A stretch of DNA of 64,000 bases from Pseudanabaena sp. PCC 7367 (GTDB lineage Bacteria > Cyanobacteriota > Cyanobacteriia > Pseudanabaenales > Pseudanabaenaceae), in the NCBI RefSeq assembly GCF_000317065.1, contig NC_019701.1, forward strand, positions 868,001-932,000, given 5' to 3'. The notes beneath the pieces were generated by a model, which was not told where the DNA came from, searched no databases, and was given only the letters and a program-made list of their open reading frames with translations. Positions 15,856-24,757 of the stretch are shown here, piece after piece. The number at the start of each line of letters is the position of its first letter. Within the stretch, counting starts at the first letter, position 1. The position numbers and the translations under genes were made by a program.

Positions 15856-16965
15856 GTGTTAGCGCCATCGTCCAAATCCACCTTGCAATTAATCCTTTTC
15901 ATTGACGATCGTATTGCTGCCAGCGATCTAATTGGTGAGGTTGAGCAATTTCTTGAAGATATCCCCGATTGTGATTGCAATCTACAGGTAATTAAGGTTT
16001 CAGAGCGCCCTGATTTAGCAGAGAAATATAGGGTAGTGATGACTCCGGCACTAGTCAAGACCACCCCTACACCACGTCAAGCGATCGCTGGGAAGAATCT
16101 GATCTCGCAACTGGAATCCTGCTGGGCCAAGTGGCAGTCTACTAGTAAAATTGCTGCCAATGGTGATGCTAGCGCTGATGGTAGTTTTGCTTGCTCGGCG
16201 GAATTAATCAAGCTTTCTGACGAAATTTTCTCGCTCAATCAGGATAAAGCCTCCCTAGAAGAAAAATTACGACTAAAAGATCGGGTGATTGCAATGCTTG
16301 CCCATGATCTGCGTAACCCCCTGACAGTAGTGTCCTTGGCGATCGAAACGATCGAGGCCAATCGCCAACATTTATCCAGCGAGAAACTAGGGGAGTTACT
16401 TGCCCATGCCCGCCAGCAAACCAAAATTGCCGAGGTAATGATCAGGGATATCCTGGAAGCAGCCAAAGACCTGAATGGTGACTTTCATGTTGACCTGAGA
16501 CAAATTGACTTAGCCGCGATCTGCGAAGATGTCTTGAGTGATTTCTCAATTCTAAGTCGCTTAGAAGCCAAGGAACAAAAATTGCACAAAGATATTCCTA
16601 TTGATCTGCCAATGGCCTATGCTGATGCCGATCGGATTAAGCAGGTGGTCAACAATTTAATTTCTAACGCCATTAAATATACACCGGTTGGCGGCAAAAT
16701 TTCGGTAGTGGCTCTCCATCGTACTTCCCAAAAGATCCAAATTACGATTTCTGATAATGGCCCTGGCATCCCAGAAGAAATGCAGCAACTCATTTTTGAG
16801 GATAATTATCGCCTGGAACGGGATGACGCTAAGGATGGCTATGGTATTGGTTTGGCGCTCTGCCAAAGAATTATCCGATCGCACTATGGCCAAATCTGGG
16901 TAGACTCGCCCATCGGTACTGGTCAGGGTGGCAGTAGTTTCCACTTTACGTTGCCAGTTTATTAA
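15856..16965 (+). CDS. sasA: Circadian output histidine kinase SasA
   Basis: SasA reads KaiC phosphorylation state and phosphorylates RpaA. It has 369 residues. The N-terminal ~100 are the KaiB-like thioredoxin-fold domain (LILFIDDRIAASDLIGEVEQ, EKYRVVMTPALVKT). The kinase core follows: HisKA with MLAHDLRNPLTVVSLAIE (His150 as phospho-acceptor), the N box VVNNLISNAIKYTP, G1 ISDNGPGIPE and G2 KDGYGIGLALC. It starts at a GTG (15856) and is divergent from recJ. It is notable that sasA lies only about 5 kb from kaiABC here. Confidence 0.95.
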   Translation: MLAPSSKSTLQLILFIDDRIAASDLIGEVEQFLEDIPDCDCNLQVIKVSERPDLAEKYRVVMTPALVKTTPTPRQAIAGKNLISQLESCWAKWQSTSKIAANGDASADGSFACSAELIKLSDEIFSLNQDKASLEEKLRLKDRVIAMLAHDLRNPLTVVSLAIETIEANRQHLSSEKLGELLAHARQQTKIAEVMIRDILEAAKDLNGDFHVDLRQIDLAAICEDVLSDFSILSRLEAKEQKLHKDIPIDLPMAYADADRIKQVVNNLISNAIKYTPVGGKISVVALHRTSQKIQITISDNGPGIPEEMQQLIFEDNYRLERDDAKDGYGIGLALCQRIIRSHYGQIWVDSPIGTGQGGSSFHFTLPVY

Positions 16966-17159
16966 AGTTGCCAATGTATTAAGTTAAAAGCATGAAAAAT
17001 GAAGTAATAGAGTCATTCCCCAGGCGATTTGCAATAATAATCAAGTTATGGGTTGCAAGGATCTATCAAACATAGATTGTTCTGGTATTTATTCCTTGAG
17101 CAGGAAACTCAACCAAAAACGATCGCAACTATTCTTGAATATTGGCACTTATTTACCGC

Positions 17160-17630
17160 CTAACGCTCTCCTCTCTCTAATACACCTGCTCGAATTTTTT
17201 CTTTTCTAACCCGTTCCTCTCTTCTGCTGTTAGTTCCATAAATAAATGTCGATATTACTCCTAAGATAGGAGTTCCAACAATTGCAGCACCAGCTTTATC
17301 ATGTCCCTTCTGTATTAGAAAAGTGCCACATCCTAGACAAGCAAGTCCAAAAAATAGAGCCGCAAACAAGCCCCAATTTGCCCGCGTTGAATCTCCTTGA
17401 ACAACCACCTTTTCCATTTCCATTCGATGGTTGCTCTGATTTTCTGCCATCGAGACAATCCTTTCACCAAGGCCAGGCTGAACAACATCATACATCTTCA
17501 AAATCCTGGGATCTGGGAGAGGCCCAGAGGAATATTCAGTTATCTGATATCTCCCTGTGCGCTCTAAAGAATCGTCATCAGACGACTCAGGAATAGCCTT
17601 CGTATTTTCTGGTTCTTTATCCTCTGACAC
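17160..17630 (-). CDS. DUF2335 membrane protein
   Basis: It has 156 residues. A charged cytoplasmic N-terminus leads to GPLPDPRILKMYDVVQPGLG and ERIVSMAENQSNHRMEMEK, which are the DUF2335 signature. Two adjacent transmembrane segments follow (ANWGLFAALFFGLACLGCGT and AGAAIVGTPILGVISTFIYG) and a basic tail. DUF2335 proteins are small, widespread and mobile-associated, with no assigned function. It is 15 bases downstream of a 79-residue companion, so the two form an operon. Confidence 0.8.
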   Translation of the reverse strand: MSEDKEPENTKAIPESSDDDSLERTGRYQITEYSSGPLPDPRILKMYDVVQPGLGERIVSMAENQSNHRMEMEKVVVQGDSTRANWGLFAALFFGLACLGCGTFLIQKGHDKAGAAIVGTPILGVISTFIYGTNSRREERVRKEKIRAGVLERGER

Positions 17631-17645
17631 TTCAAAAAATTTTTG

Positions 17646-17885
17646 TTAACTCAAAACATCATTCAATTCTCGATCGACTTGTTCTTCCAAGTAATCATAC
17701 TCAGACATAGCATTATTTAGATCTCTCCCAATTACCATCCAATCAGATTCTAAGGCTATTGAATCCGCTTCCTCAGGGGTAGGCGAAACATTATACTGAT
17801 TCAAGGTATTACCTAAATCAATTATGCGAGCCACTCCTTCTGCAAAAGATGGCCTTGCAAACAGGAAAGATGATAACTCACTCAT
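17646..17885 (-). CDS. Small acidic protein paired with the DUF2335 gene
   Basis: It has 79 residues: FAEGVARIIDLGNTLNQYNV, then SPTPEEADSIALESDWMVIG and a strongly acidic helical tail. I do not recognise a named domain. Its position directly before the DUF2335 gene in the same orientation, with 15 bases between them, suggests that the two act together. GAGCTTTCGCT-ATG leaves a weak Shine-Dalgarno sequence (AAGGAGC). Confidence 0.65.
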   Translation of the reverse strand: MSELSSFLFARPSFAEGVARIIDLGNTLNQYNVSPTPEEADSIALESDWMVIGRDLNNAMSEYDYLEEQVDRELNDVLS

Positions 17886-18198
17886 AGCGAAAGCTCCTTA
17901 GTAACTTCTGGTCCATCAATTTTCCTTACTTAGCAACTCCATCAACAACCTAATCCTGGCAATATTGTCACTGAGACAGCTTTATGATATAGTTTTTGGC
18001 CTCAAACAAAAAGCTTCTATTTCTATTATTACCTATGTTCGGCGTAGTTACTATACACAAGTGTTGGGGAATATATGCAAACTCAAATATAGAACTTTTT
18101 AGAGCATTCCAACTACACTGAAGCGCTAGTAGGGTTAGGGTATCGTAATTTACTAGCAGTTAAACCATTTCGAAGATTCGTGTCTTAGTAAATAATTA
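17886..18198. other. Spacer, no gene seen
   Basis: A/T-rich spacer upstream of the DUF2335 pair and downstream of the phosphodiesterase-fold gene (both on the minus strand). It should contain the pair's promoter and the terminator of 18199-19686; neither is clear. Confidence 0.3.
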
Positions 18199-19686
18199 TT
18201 ACCAATCCCAGACCTTACCACGTAGACCCGTTGGCATAGGGATTCCATAGCGGCTGAGCAAAGTAGGCAAAACATCATAAATCTCCATCCCTTCCAATCG
18301 CTTCCCGCCCATTGGCCGCGTCGGATCATAGAAAATCATGATCCCATCCTGGGCATGGTTCGCATCATCAGGGCCAGTGTCGTTTTCCAGTGCATAGAGC
18401 GAATCTACCCCTACTGTTCCGAGCGATCGCCAGGCCAGGTCTTGGAAATAGACAATCAAATCCGGCGCAATACCACGCACCCGTTTGTATAACTGCTGCG
18501 GCAAGTGGGCAGTTACACCCAGCAAATTCCCCTGTGGGTCTTTAATTGCTGCTAATTTTTGGGCCAATTTCTGCCGCTCTTGCTGATATTCAGCCAGGGG
18601 GATGACTCCTTGGGGTTCTCGTCCCTGCACATTCATAAACACGCGGCCATAATAACCACCCGCCCCCCAGGCTTTGGTCTTAGCCCAATCCACCGCTACC
18701 CGATCGAGGCTGGTCGGCTTAGTCACAGCATTTTTAAACACCAGATAGCCTTCCTGGTGCAGCCATTGATTTAGCGCAAACCCACCCATCAAAGGCTGTG
18801 CGCCATGATCAGAGACAACTAACACGGCAGTATCCGGCTCACACTGGGCTAGTAAGTTGCCAATTTGCCGATCGACATGTGCGTAGTAATTTACGATCGC
18901 ATCGGCAAAGGTTGAATCAGGCTCATGCAATGGATGCCGAGGGTCCATATATTTCCAGAAAGCATGTTGAATCCGATCGATGCCCATATCCACTAACATC
19001 ATTAAATCTGGCTGTTGATTTTGTTTTAGATAGGTAGCGAGATTAAAGGTCTGATTGCCAAGGCGATAGATATCCCTGAGGATGCGGTTTTTATCGTTGG
19101 CGCGGAAATTGGGGACATCAAATAAATAATTATTCTCTATAGCAGTAGCTTGATCTTGATCAGGAGTAATGGTTGAGGTATCGATGCGATCGGCAGGACT
19201 AATATTTAAACTATTAAAATTTAAATCATTAGATGACTGTGTTTGCAATGCAGCGATCTGCGCTTTGAGTCCCAGGGGATAGGTAAAGTCCGAAGTAAAC
19301 CCAGGCGTGAGGAAGCAAGAAACCAGCGCCCCATTGACAATCTGGGGTGGGAAAGTGCCTGGCACCCCCAAAACTGCCACCTGCCAACCCGCATCACCCA
19401 GCAAATTCCACAATCGCGGCACTTTGATTTTGTCGCTATTGGCGATCGCCATTTTGGTATAACTGCGATCGACCCGATTCCGAAACCCATAGATCCCCAA
19501 TTCACCAGGATCACGGCCACTCATCATACAAGTCCAGGCTGGCATCGTGATCGCCGGAATGCAACTGGTCAGATTGCCATAACAGCCACTCTGGATCAGA
19601 TTATTTAAATTTGGCAAGCGATCGCGCCATTGCTCGAATACTAAGTCTGGCACGGCGGCATCTAGGCCAATAATTAATAGTTTCAT
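18199..19686 (-). CDS. Alkaline-phosphatase-superfamily phosphodiesterase/pyrophosphatase-like protein
   Basis: It has 495 residues. MKLLIIGLDAAVPDLVFEQW opens with the first metal Asp. ITMPAWTCMMSGRDPGELGI places the catalytic Thr or Ser loop after the Pro, and MLVDMGIDRIQHAFWKYMDP and VLVVSDHGAQPLMGGFALN give further metal ligands, with the last at HAQDGIMIFYDP. This matches the type I phosphodiesterase/nucleotide-pyrophosphatase branch (including AP-family proteins of polysaccharide gene regions). Substrate unknown. There is no signal peptide, so it acts in the cytoplasm. Single gene, same strand as rlpA upstream. Confidence 0.85.
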   Translation of the reverse strand: MKLLIIGLDAAVPDLVFEQWRDRLPNLNNLIQSGCYGNLTSCIPAITMPAWTCMMSGRDPGELGIYGFRNRVDRSYTKMAIANSDKIKVPRLWNLLGDAGWQVAVLGVPGTFPPQIVNGALVSCFLTPGFTSDFTYPLGLKAQIAALQTQSSNDLNFNSLNISPADRIDTSTITPDQDQATAIENNYLFDVPNFRANDKNRILRDIYRLGNQTFNLATYLKQNQQPDLMMLVDMGIDRIQHAFWKYMDPRHPLHEPDSTFADAIVNYYAHVDRQIGNLLAQCEPDTAVLVVSDHGAQPLMGGFALNQWLHQEGYLVFKNAVTKPTSLDRVAVDWAKTKAWGAGGYYGRVFMNVQGREPQGVIPLAEYQQERQKLAQKLAAIKDPQGNLLGVTAHLPQQLYKRVRGIAPDLIVYFQDLAWRSLGTVGVDSLYALENDTGPDDANHAQDGIMIFYDPTRPMGGKRLEGMEIYDVLPTLLSRYGIPMPTGLRGKVWDW

Positions 19687-19943
19687 TCAATCTCAATCAA
19701 TCGTTTTTCATCGAACTGAAGTTGAATTAGGATTCAGATAATGATGATATCTAGATTAAGTCAGCTTGGCCAGATGCTGCTAATCCAACACCAAAACTAA
19801 AACTAGGACTGAATCACCCAATTGAAGTGTTCCAGTCCCAATTAATCATAAACAAATTGCTAGTTAATAGATGCCGCAAACATTGCCGATGGCATAGACC
19901 AAACCAAGCTTAGCGATTAACAACGCCGTAATTGATTGAATTA

Positions 19944-20969
19944 TTATCTGCCTAGAGCATCTCTCACCAGAACTTCTACCTTCACCGGTGCAACCCCAGA
20001 TCTAATCAGGCCGATCGCTCCGGCAGCAGCCTTGGATAAGTCAATGATCCGACCACCGGAAAAGGGCCCACGATCGTTAATCCGCACTACTACCGATTGG
20101 CCATTATGCACATTGGTCACCTTCACTTTGGTACCAAAGGGCAAAGTGCGATGGGCTGCGGTCAATGCATTCTGATTAAAAATTTCACCGCTAGCGCTCT
20201 GTCTACCATTAAAGCCAGGCCCATACCAGGATGCCATCCCGGTATCAGTTCGAGCAACGCGACTGATCAAGTTTGCCGCGATCGTGGGTTTTTTGGGTTT
20301 GGGAGCACCTGCCACCGTATTTACTGGTGCAGCACCACCCATCAGACGGCGGAGGCGATTGGCAGCCTGAAGCACGTCTTGCTGGCGATTGTTGGTGGTA
20401 TCCGGCAATAGTACATTTTGATCGAATTCGATTACTTGATCATCACCCAGCTTGATCACATATCTACCATTTTCGTAGGCAGGAACAATCTTTTCTGGAT
20501 CGATCCCTTCCATGTGTAATTGGTTGATCATGGCCGCGATCGCCGTGGCACGCTTAACCGGGTCAGACGAATCAACAATCACTTCGATCGGCTCATCGGC
20601 AAGGGAAGGCAGCTTAACGCTTTTGCTAGCCGATTGGGAATCAACTTGCAATGCATTAGAAGCATCAGCAACTTTGCTTGTCCCCAAGAAAGTCAAAACC
20701 GGAATATTGCTCACTTGAACTGTGGCGGCGGCAGATTCCTGCATTTTGTGGGGATAGACCTTGGCGATCGCATCAGCTTGCAATCTGGCCATGGATTGAG
20801 ACCGAGTCTCACCAATTTTGACCGCTGAAGACACCTTGGTAGTGCTTTGTTCAGCTTTTGTCTGGGCTTTAATCTCATCTGCCTGGACAGTATCGGTTGC
20901 TAGGGCTATATCAAGATAAGCAACGGACAATAAAGACAGGAGCATACAGCCCCCAACTCTCCTCAACAT
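19944..20969 (-). CDS. rlpA: RlpA-like septal lytic transglycosylase (DPBB) protein
   Basis: It has 341 residues. A signal peptide ([20 protein letters not shown]) is followed by a long, cyanobacteria-type variable region. The C-terminal ~95 residues are the double-psi beta-barrel: [58 protein letters not shown] and GAIGLIRSG. The Asp of INDRGPF is the catalytic residue. No SPOR domain. Acts in the periplasm on peptidoglycan, likely at division. Cyanobacterial members often lack SPOR, as here. Confidence 0.9.
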   Translation of the reverse strand: MLRRVGGCMLLSLLSVAYLDIALATDTVQADEIKAQTKAEQSTTKVSSAVKIGETRSQSMARLQADAIAKVYPHKMQESAAATVQVSNIPVLTFLGTSKVADASNALQVDSQSASKSVKLPSLADEPIEVIVDSSDPVKRATAIAAMINQLHMEGIDPEKIVPAYENGRYVIKLGDDQVIEFDQNVLLPDTTNNRQQDVLQAANRLRRLMGGAAPVNTVAGAPKPKKPTIAANLISRVARTDTGMASWYGPGFNGRQSASGEIFNQNALTAAHRTLPFGTKVKVTNVHNGQSVVVRINDRGPFSGGRIIDLSKAAAGAIGLIRSGVAPVKVEVLVRDALGR

Positions 20970-21744
20970 AATTTAAATAGTAAAGTCTTTGCTAAAACTA
21001 ATTTGCAACAAACAGGGAAATGGACATCAAACGATCGATTGTGCGATGAAGAACTAGTTGACATTTAAACTCTTTAGTTTAGAAACAAGAATTTTAGTTT
21101 AGAAACAAGAATTTAACTAGCTCCGCTCAGTTGGTCAAAGACCCATAAGCTTTAAAAATCAGGGCACAAAAAGGCCATATCTCAATTGTTAAAATCAGTA
21201 GTTAAGTAAAATCAAATGCTAGTCAGGATTACTAAACCTAAAGCCTAATTACTTAGGTTTACTTAGGTCGGGTTGTAAGCACCCATCTATTCCATCAATT
21301 AATGCCAGGTTAAGAATCTACCAAGGGATAGAGATTTCTACCTAGCTCAATAGGAGTAAGCCTGAATGAAACGATCGCAGATGGCTTCTAGAAAAGGTTA
21401 CAGGCTGCCAGCAAATTTAATCGCAATAAAGCTAAACCTCGCAAAAGTTTATGTTTCGTTCGAATTAAGCACTCGAATCAAGCACAGGTTCAAGCTAACA
21501 CTTGCACAACAATCTTTTCCATCCGGTTGCTCATTCTAGCAGAGCGACTACCAAATAAATGTGGGGAACATACCATTGATCATCAAGTGATCATCAAGAT
21601 TTAGTTATCCCGATCGCCATTAACCATGATTAATTTCAATCCATCTTTAGCAAAAGCTAAATCTTGCTAATGGAACCTAAAAAGCACAATGGCGATTTAA
21701 ATAATCGGGCAACATCGGGCAACAATGAAATTGCCACAAATTAA
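20970..21744. other. 775-base spacer between kaiC and rlpA
   Basis: No gene is seen. It carries the rlpA promoter and the end of the kai transcript (minus strand). A perfect 20-bp tandem duplication lies at 21073-21112. A weaker direct repeat TGATCATCAAG occurs twice at about 21577-21598. I find no clean terminator hairpin. Confidence 0.4.
21073..21112. repeat. Two perfect 20-bp tandem copies
   Basis: The 20-base unit TTTAGTTTAGAAACAAGAAT occurs at 21073-21092 and again at 21093-21112 without a gap. Confidence 0.9.
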
Positions 21745-23292
21745 TTATTCTTCTGGTAAATCAGTTTGCATACCCCGCATAATCCGCGATAGCTCGTTTT
21801 TCTCATCCACACTAATGCGTGAGGGTGAGCCACTTAATAAGCCCTCAAACCCGTGGAAAGAGTCCTTAATTTCCACCCCTTGATCATTAATCAAATACTC
21901 ACGGATGCGGCGATCGTGATAGGAACCGCGCATCTTGAACACGTTTATTGCCCGTGACATTTGGCCACGAATTTCCACATATTGCAGCAGAATAATCGTA
22001 TCGGTGATCGTGGAGATATGGGATTCAGTGATCGAATGCGAGCCCATAAATTGATCGGTGGTGTTGGTAAATAGACCGGTAATTTCTTCTTGTTTAATAA
22101 AGCCAGTCAAACCAATTACAAATTGACGAAAGCTATTATTACTAACGCCCCGCGCCATTGCTGAGAGGGAATCGATCGCCACCCGCGAGGGCTTGAATGT
22201 GTCGATCTCTGACTTAATCACCTGCAAATGATCTTCCAGGCCAGTGGATTCGGGATAAACACAAATGATTTTCAGCAGGCCACTGCTTTCATGCTCGTCA
22301 AATTTGGTGCCCCAGGAAGAAGCATTCCGAAATAGTTGGGCCCGCGATTCTTCATAGGCAAACAGGATCGTGCGCTCGCCATTTTGGCAGCCATTTTGCA
22401 AGAACTTACTTACTAGCAGCGTTTTACCGGTGCCGGTTGCGCCAGTAATTAAGATAATTGAATCTTTAAAATAGCCATTGCCACACATTTCATCGAGGGT
22501 TTTTACGCCAGACGAAACACGTACATTTGAGGATTTTTGGGTCAGGCGCATTGCCCCAAGCGGAAAGATATTAATCCCGTTTTGGGTCATGGTGAAGGGA
22601 AATTCCCCCTTCATGTGGGTAGTGCCGCGCATTTTTAAGATTTCTGCGGTGCGATGCCGCCGTTCTCCTTCTAGCACATTGCGCAAAATCACCACATTGT
22701 CAGAGACAAATTCCTCTACGCCAAACCTGGCGATCGACCCATATTCCTCGACCCGCTCCGTAGTCATCACCGTGGTTACGCCGAGGGATTTGAGCCGCGC
22801 CACCAACCGAAAAATCTCACGCCGGATCAGCCCCAATGAGTCATATTGCTGGAAGATTGCTGTAATTGAATCGATCGAAACCCGCTTCGCCCGATATTTG
22901 ATAATTGCATATTGAATCCGCTCAATTAGAGCCGACAGATCAAACTCGCCCACAATTTCTTGCCCCTCTGGGTCCGGTGAAGCATCCAGCACAAACAAGC
23001 GTCCTTGTTCGATCAGTTCCGCCAAGTTCCATTCAAAGCTGGTGGCATTTTTAATAATATCGGCGGGCGATTCTTCAAAGGTGACAAAAATGCCATGATC
23101 ATCCAGGTGCTTGATGCCGTTATAAAGAAACTGCATCGCAAATAGGGTTTTCCCTGTCCCCGAAGTACCACTAACCAGCGTAGAGCGTCCCTTGGGCAAA
23201 CCACCGTGGGTAATATCATCTAGCCCCTCGATCATGGTGCGTAGTTTTTCTATACCTACGCTTTGACTCTCCGATCGAGCCTCAGGATTCAT
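21745..23292 (-). CDS. kaiC: Circadian clock ATPase/kinase KaiC
   Basis: Central oscillator protein with autokinase, autophosphatase and ATPase activity. It has 515 residues with CI and CII RecA-like halves. Walker A motifs are GTSGTGKT (42-49) and GATGTGKT (284-291). The catalytic Glu pairs are residues 73-74 and 314-315. The phosphorylation pair is Ser427-Thr428, in SHISTITD. All of these sit exactly four residues before the S. elongatus numbers (E77/78, E318/319, S431/T432), so every key residue is kept. It overlaps the end of kaiB by 11 bases, giving translational coupling. Confidence 0.98.
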   Translation of the reverse strand: MNPEARSESQSVGIEKLRTMIEGLDDITHGGLPKGRSTLVSGTSGTGKTLFAMQFLYNGIKHLDDHGIFVTFEESPADIIKNATSFEWNLAELIEQGRLFVLDASPDPEGQEIVGEFDLSALIERIQYAIIKYRAKRVSIDSITAIFQQYDSLGLIRREIFRLVARLKSLGVTTVMTTERVEEYGSIARFGVEEFVSDNVVILRNVLEGERRHRTAEILKMRGTTHMKGEFPFTMTQNGINIFPLGAMRLTQKSSNVRVSSGVKTLDEMCGNGYFKDSIILITGATGTGKTLLVSKFLQNGCQNGERTILFAYEESRAQLFRNASSWGTKFDEHESSGLLKIICVYPESTGLEDHLQVIKSEIDTFKPSRVAIDSLSAMARGVSNNSFRQFVIGLTGFIKQEEITGLFTNTTDQFMGSHSITESHISTITDTIILLQYVEIRGQMSRAINVFKMRGSYHDRRIREYLINDQGVEIKDSFHGFEGLLSGSPSRISVDEKNELSRIMRGMQTDLPEE

Positions 23293-23587
23293 CAGCTAAC
23301 TCCTCGTATAGTAAATCAAGTCCGATCAATACTTTTTCACGATCGCTAAGATCGCCAATGATTTTCCGCACCGGGGGCGGCAGGATCTTGGCCAGGGTGG
23401 GAGTTGCTAAAATTTTGTCCTCTTCTGCTAGTTGAGGGTTCTTTAGCACATCGATCACCTTGAGGGTATATACACCTTGGAACTCTTTTTCCAGCACGTC
23501 ATTCAAGGTTTTGAGTGCTCGCACTGAGTTGGGCGTATTACCGGCCACATATAATTTCAGCACATAGGCTTTACGAATAGGACTCAT
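23282..23587 (-). CDS. kaiB: Circadian clock protein KaiB
   Basis: It has 101 residues, the family length. It has [20 protein letters not shown], the [20 protein letters not shown] stretch and the fold-switch core [19 protein letters not shown]. KaiB switches to a thioredoxin-like fold on KaiC and captures KaiA, starting dephosphorylation. The acidic C-terminus (LYEELADES) is as in cyanobacterial KaiB. It lies 61 bases after kaiA, and its 3' end overlaps the kaiC start. Confidence 0.97.
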   Translation of the reverse strand: MSPIRKAYVLKLYVAGNTPNSVRALKTLNDVLEKEFQGVYTLKVIDVLKNPQLAEEDKILATPTLAKILPPPVRKIIGDLSDREKVLIGLDLLYEELADES

Positions 23588-23648
23588 AATTTTATTTATT
23601 TAGAGAGGCTGTCTAAATATCTATCTCACTAGGTATTTTGAATTGGGC

Positions 23649-24560
23649 TTAGGTATCTCTAGGGATGGATCGGCGATACATCTCACACAAATGGGCAATG
23701 ATATCAATCAGGGTAATCCGATAGTCCAATAAAATCTCTTCGCTGCGCCCCTCGACCTGGAGTTTATGGGAAAATTCATCCATTAGGTTCATGTGAATTT
23801 CTAGCACTTGAGAAACCGAGAGATCAGCGAAAAAAGCAGCATTTACAAACTCGTCAATTTTATTATTAATGCTGCTGGGGGATTCCTTAAAGTATTCTAG
23901 GACAATCGTGCGATAGATTTGATCAAGTCGATCGCGGCATTTTGTTTTTTCTGAGTCAGAAAGATGCCGCCAGAATTGTTTGGAATTCCGCTTATAATAC
24001 ACACCAAGATATCCCAGTCTTTCCTTAAGCTTTGCTGATAGACGACCTTGCTGGGCAGCCAGGGAGATGAGATTACCTGGATCTGGCGATCGATCGGGCT
24101 CAGTTGGTATTTTTTGCCCGATCGCAACATTACTCTTTGTCTCTGGAAGCGCACAATTGGCCGGTGGTGACAACTCCAAAAATAGACTAATGGCCTGGTC
24201 GATCGCCTGGGGTAACTGCTCCAGACTTTTTGGCGATACATTTACAGTATTAATCAAATCTGGTTGGGTTTGATCTTCACCATGCTCATTAATCGTTACG
24301 GTTGGTAATAACACCGACAGGCTGAACAATTCTTGGCGCAGTGATTCTGCCTCCCCCCATATCACCAAACAATCCTGGATGCCTTCCTGGGTGGTCATCC
24401 TAGCTTGCAAATCGATCGGCGTGGCCACCGCAGAAACACAATAGCGCTCTGGGGGCAGGTTTTGCCGAATCAGGCTCACAAACTGTGGTTCTTGTGGTGC
24501 TGAATTTGAGTCAGGCTGAGCCGCAGCTAAGCAGCAAATTTGGAGGATGGGAGAAGACAC
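23649..24560 (-). CDS. kaiA: Circadian clock protein KaiA
   Basis: KaiA stimulates KaiC autophosphorylation. It has 303 residues (S. elongatus: 284), so it is the long form with the N-terminal pseudo-receiver (residues about 1-140) and the C-terminal helical dimer and KaiC-binding domain. The C-terminal part holds LKERLGYLGVYYKRNSKQFW, FFADLSVSQVLEIHMNLMDE and the terminal helix DYRITLIDIIAHLCEMYRRS. The linker (140-185) is rich in Pro and Ser. It is the first gene of kaiABC. Confidence 0.96.
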   Translation of the reverse strand: MSSPILQICCLAAAQPDSNSAPQEPQFVSLIRQNLPPERYCVSAVATPIDLQARMTTQEGIQDCLVIWGEAESLRQELFSLSVLLPTVTINEHGEDQTQPDLINTVNVSPKSLEQLPQAIDQAISLFLELSPPANCALPETKSNVAIGQKIPTEPDRSPDPGNLISLAAQQGRLSAKLKERLGYLGVYYKRNSKQFWRHLSDSEKTKCRDRLDQIYRTIVLEYFKESPSSINNKIDEFVNAAFFADLSVSQVLEIHMNLMDEFSHKLQVEGRSEEILLDYRITLIDIIAHLCEMYRRSIPRDT

Positions 24561-24757
24561 AGTTAATCAAAATTAGCCAGATAATGTAGATTTGCTGATA
24601 TGCTTTTATACTTTTGTAAAAGAGAGATTATCTAAATCTTTATTTTCCGATCCAATCGAAAAAAGTATGCGATCGTTGGGAGGATTCAGAAATTCCGCAT
24701 TTTGGCAGAATCGATTCACAATTACAGGTTCTGCCCGCTGCAATTCACCCTAACTTT
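24561..24757. promoter_or_regulatory. Divergent control region of kaiABC and the hybrid kinase
   Basis: The 197 bases must contain the promoters of both kaiA (minus) and the CBS-hybrid kinase (plus). No exact consensus is obvious. The shared space gives the chance of common clock control of both transcripts. Confidence 0.4.
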
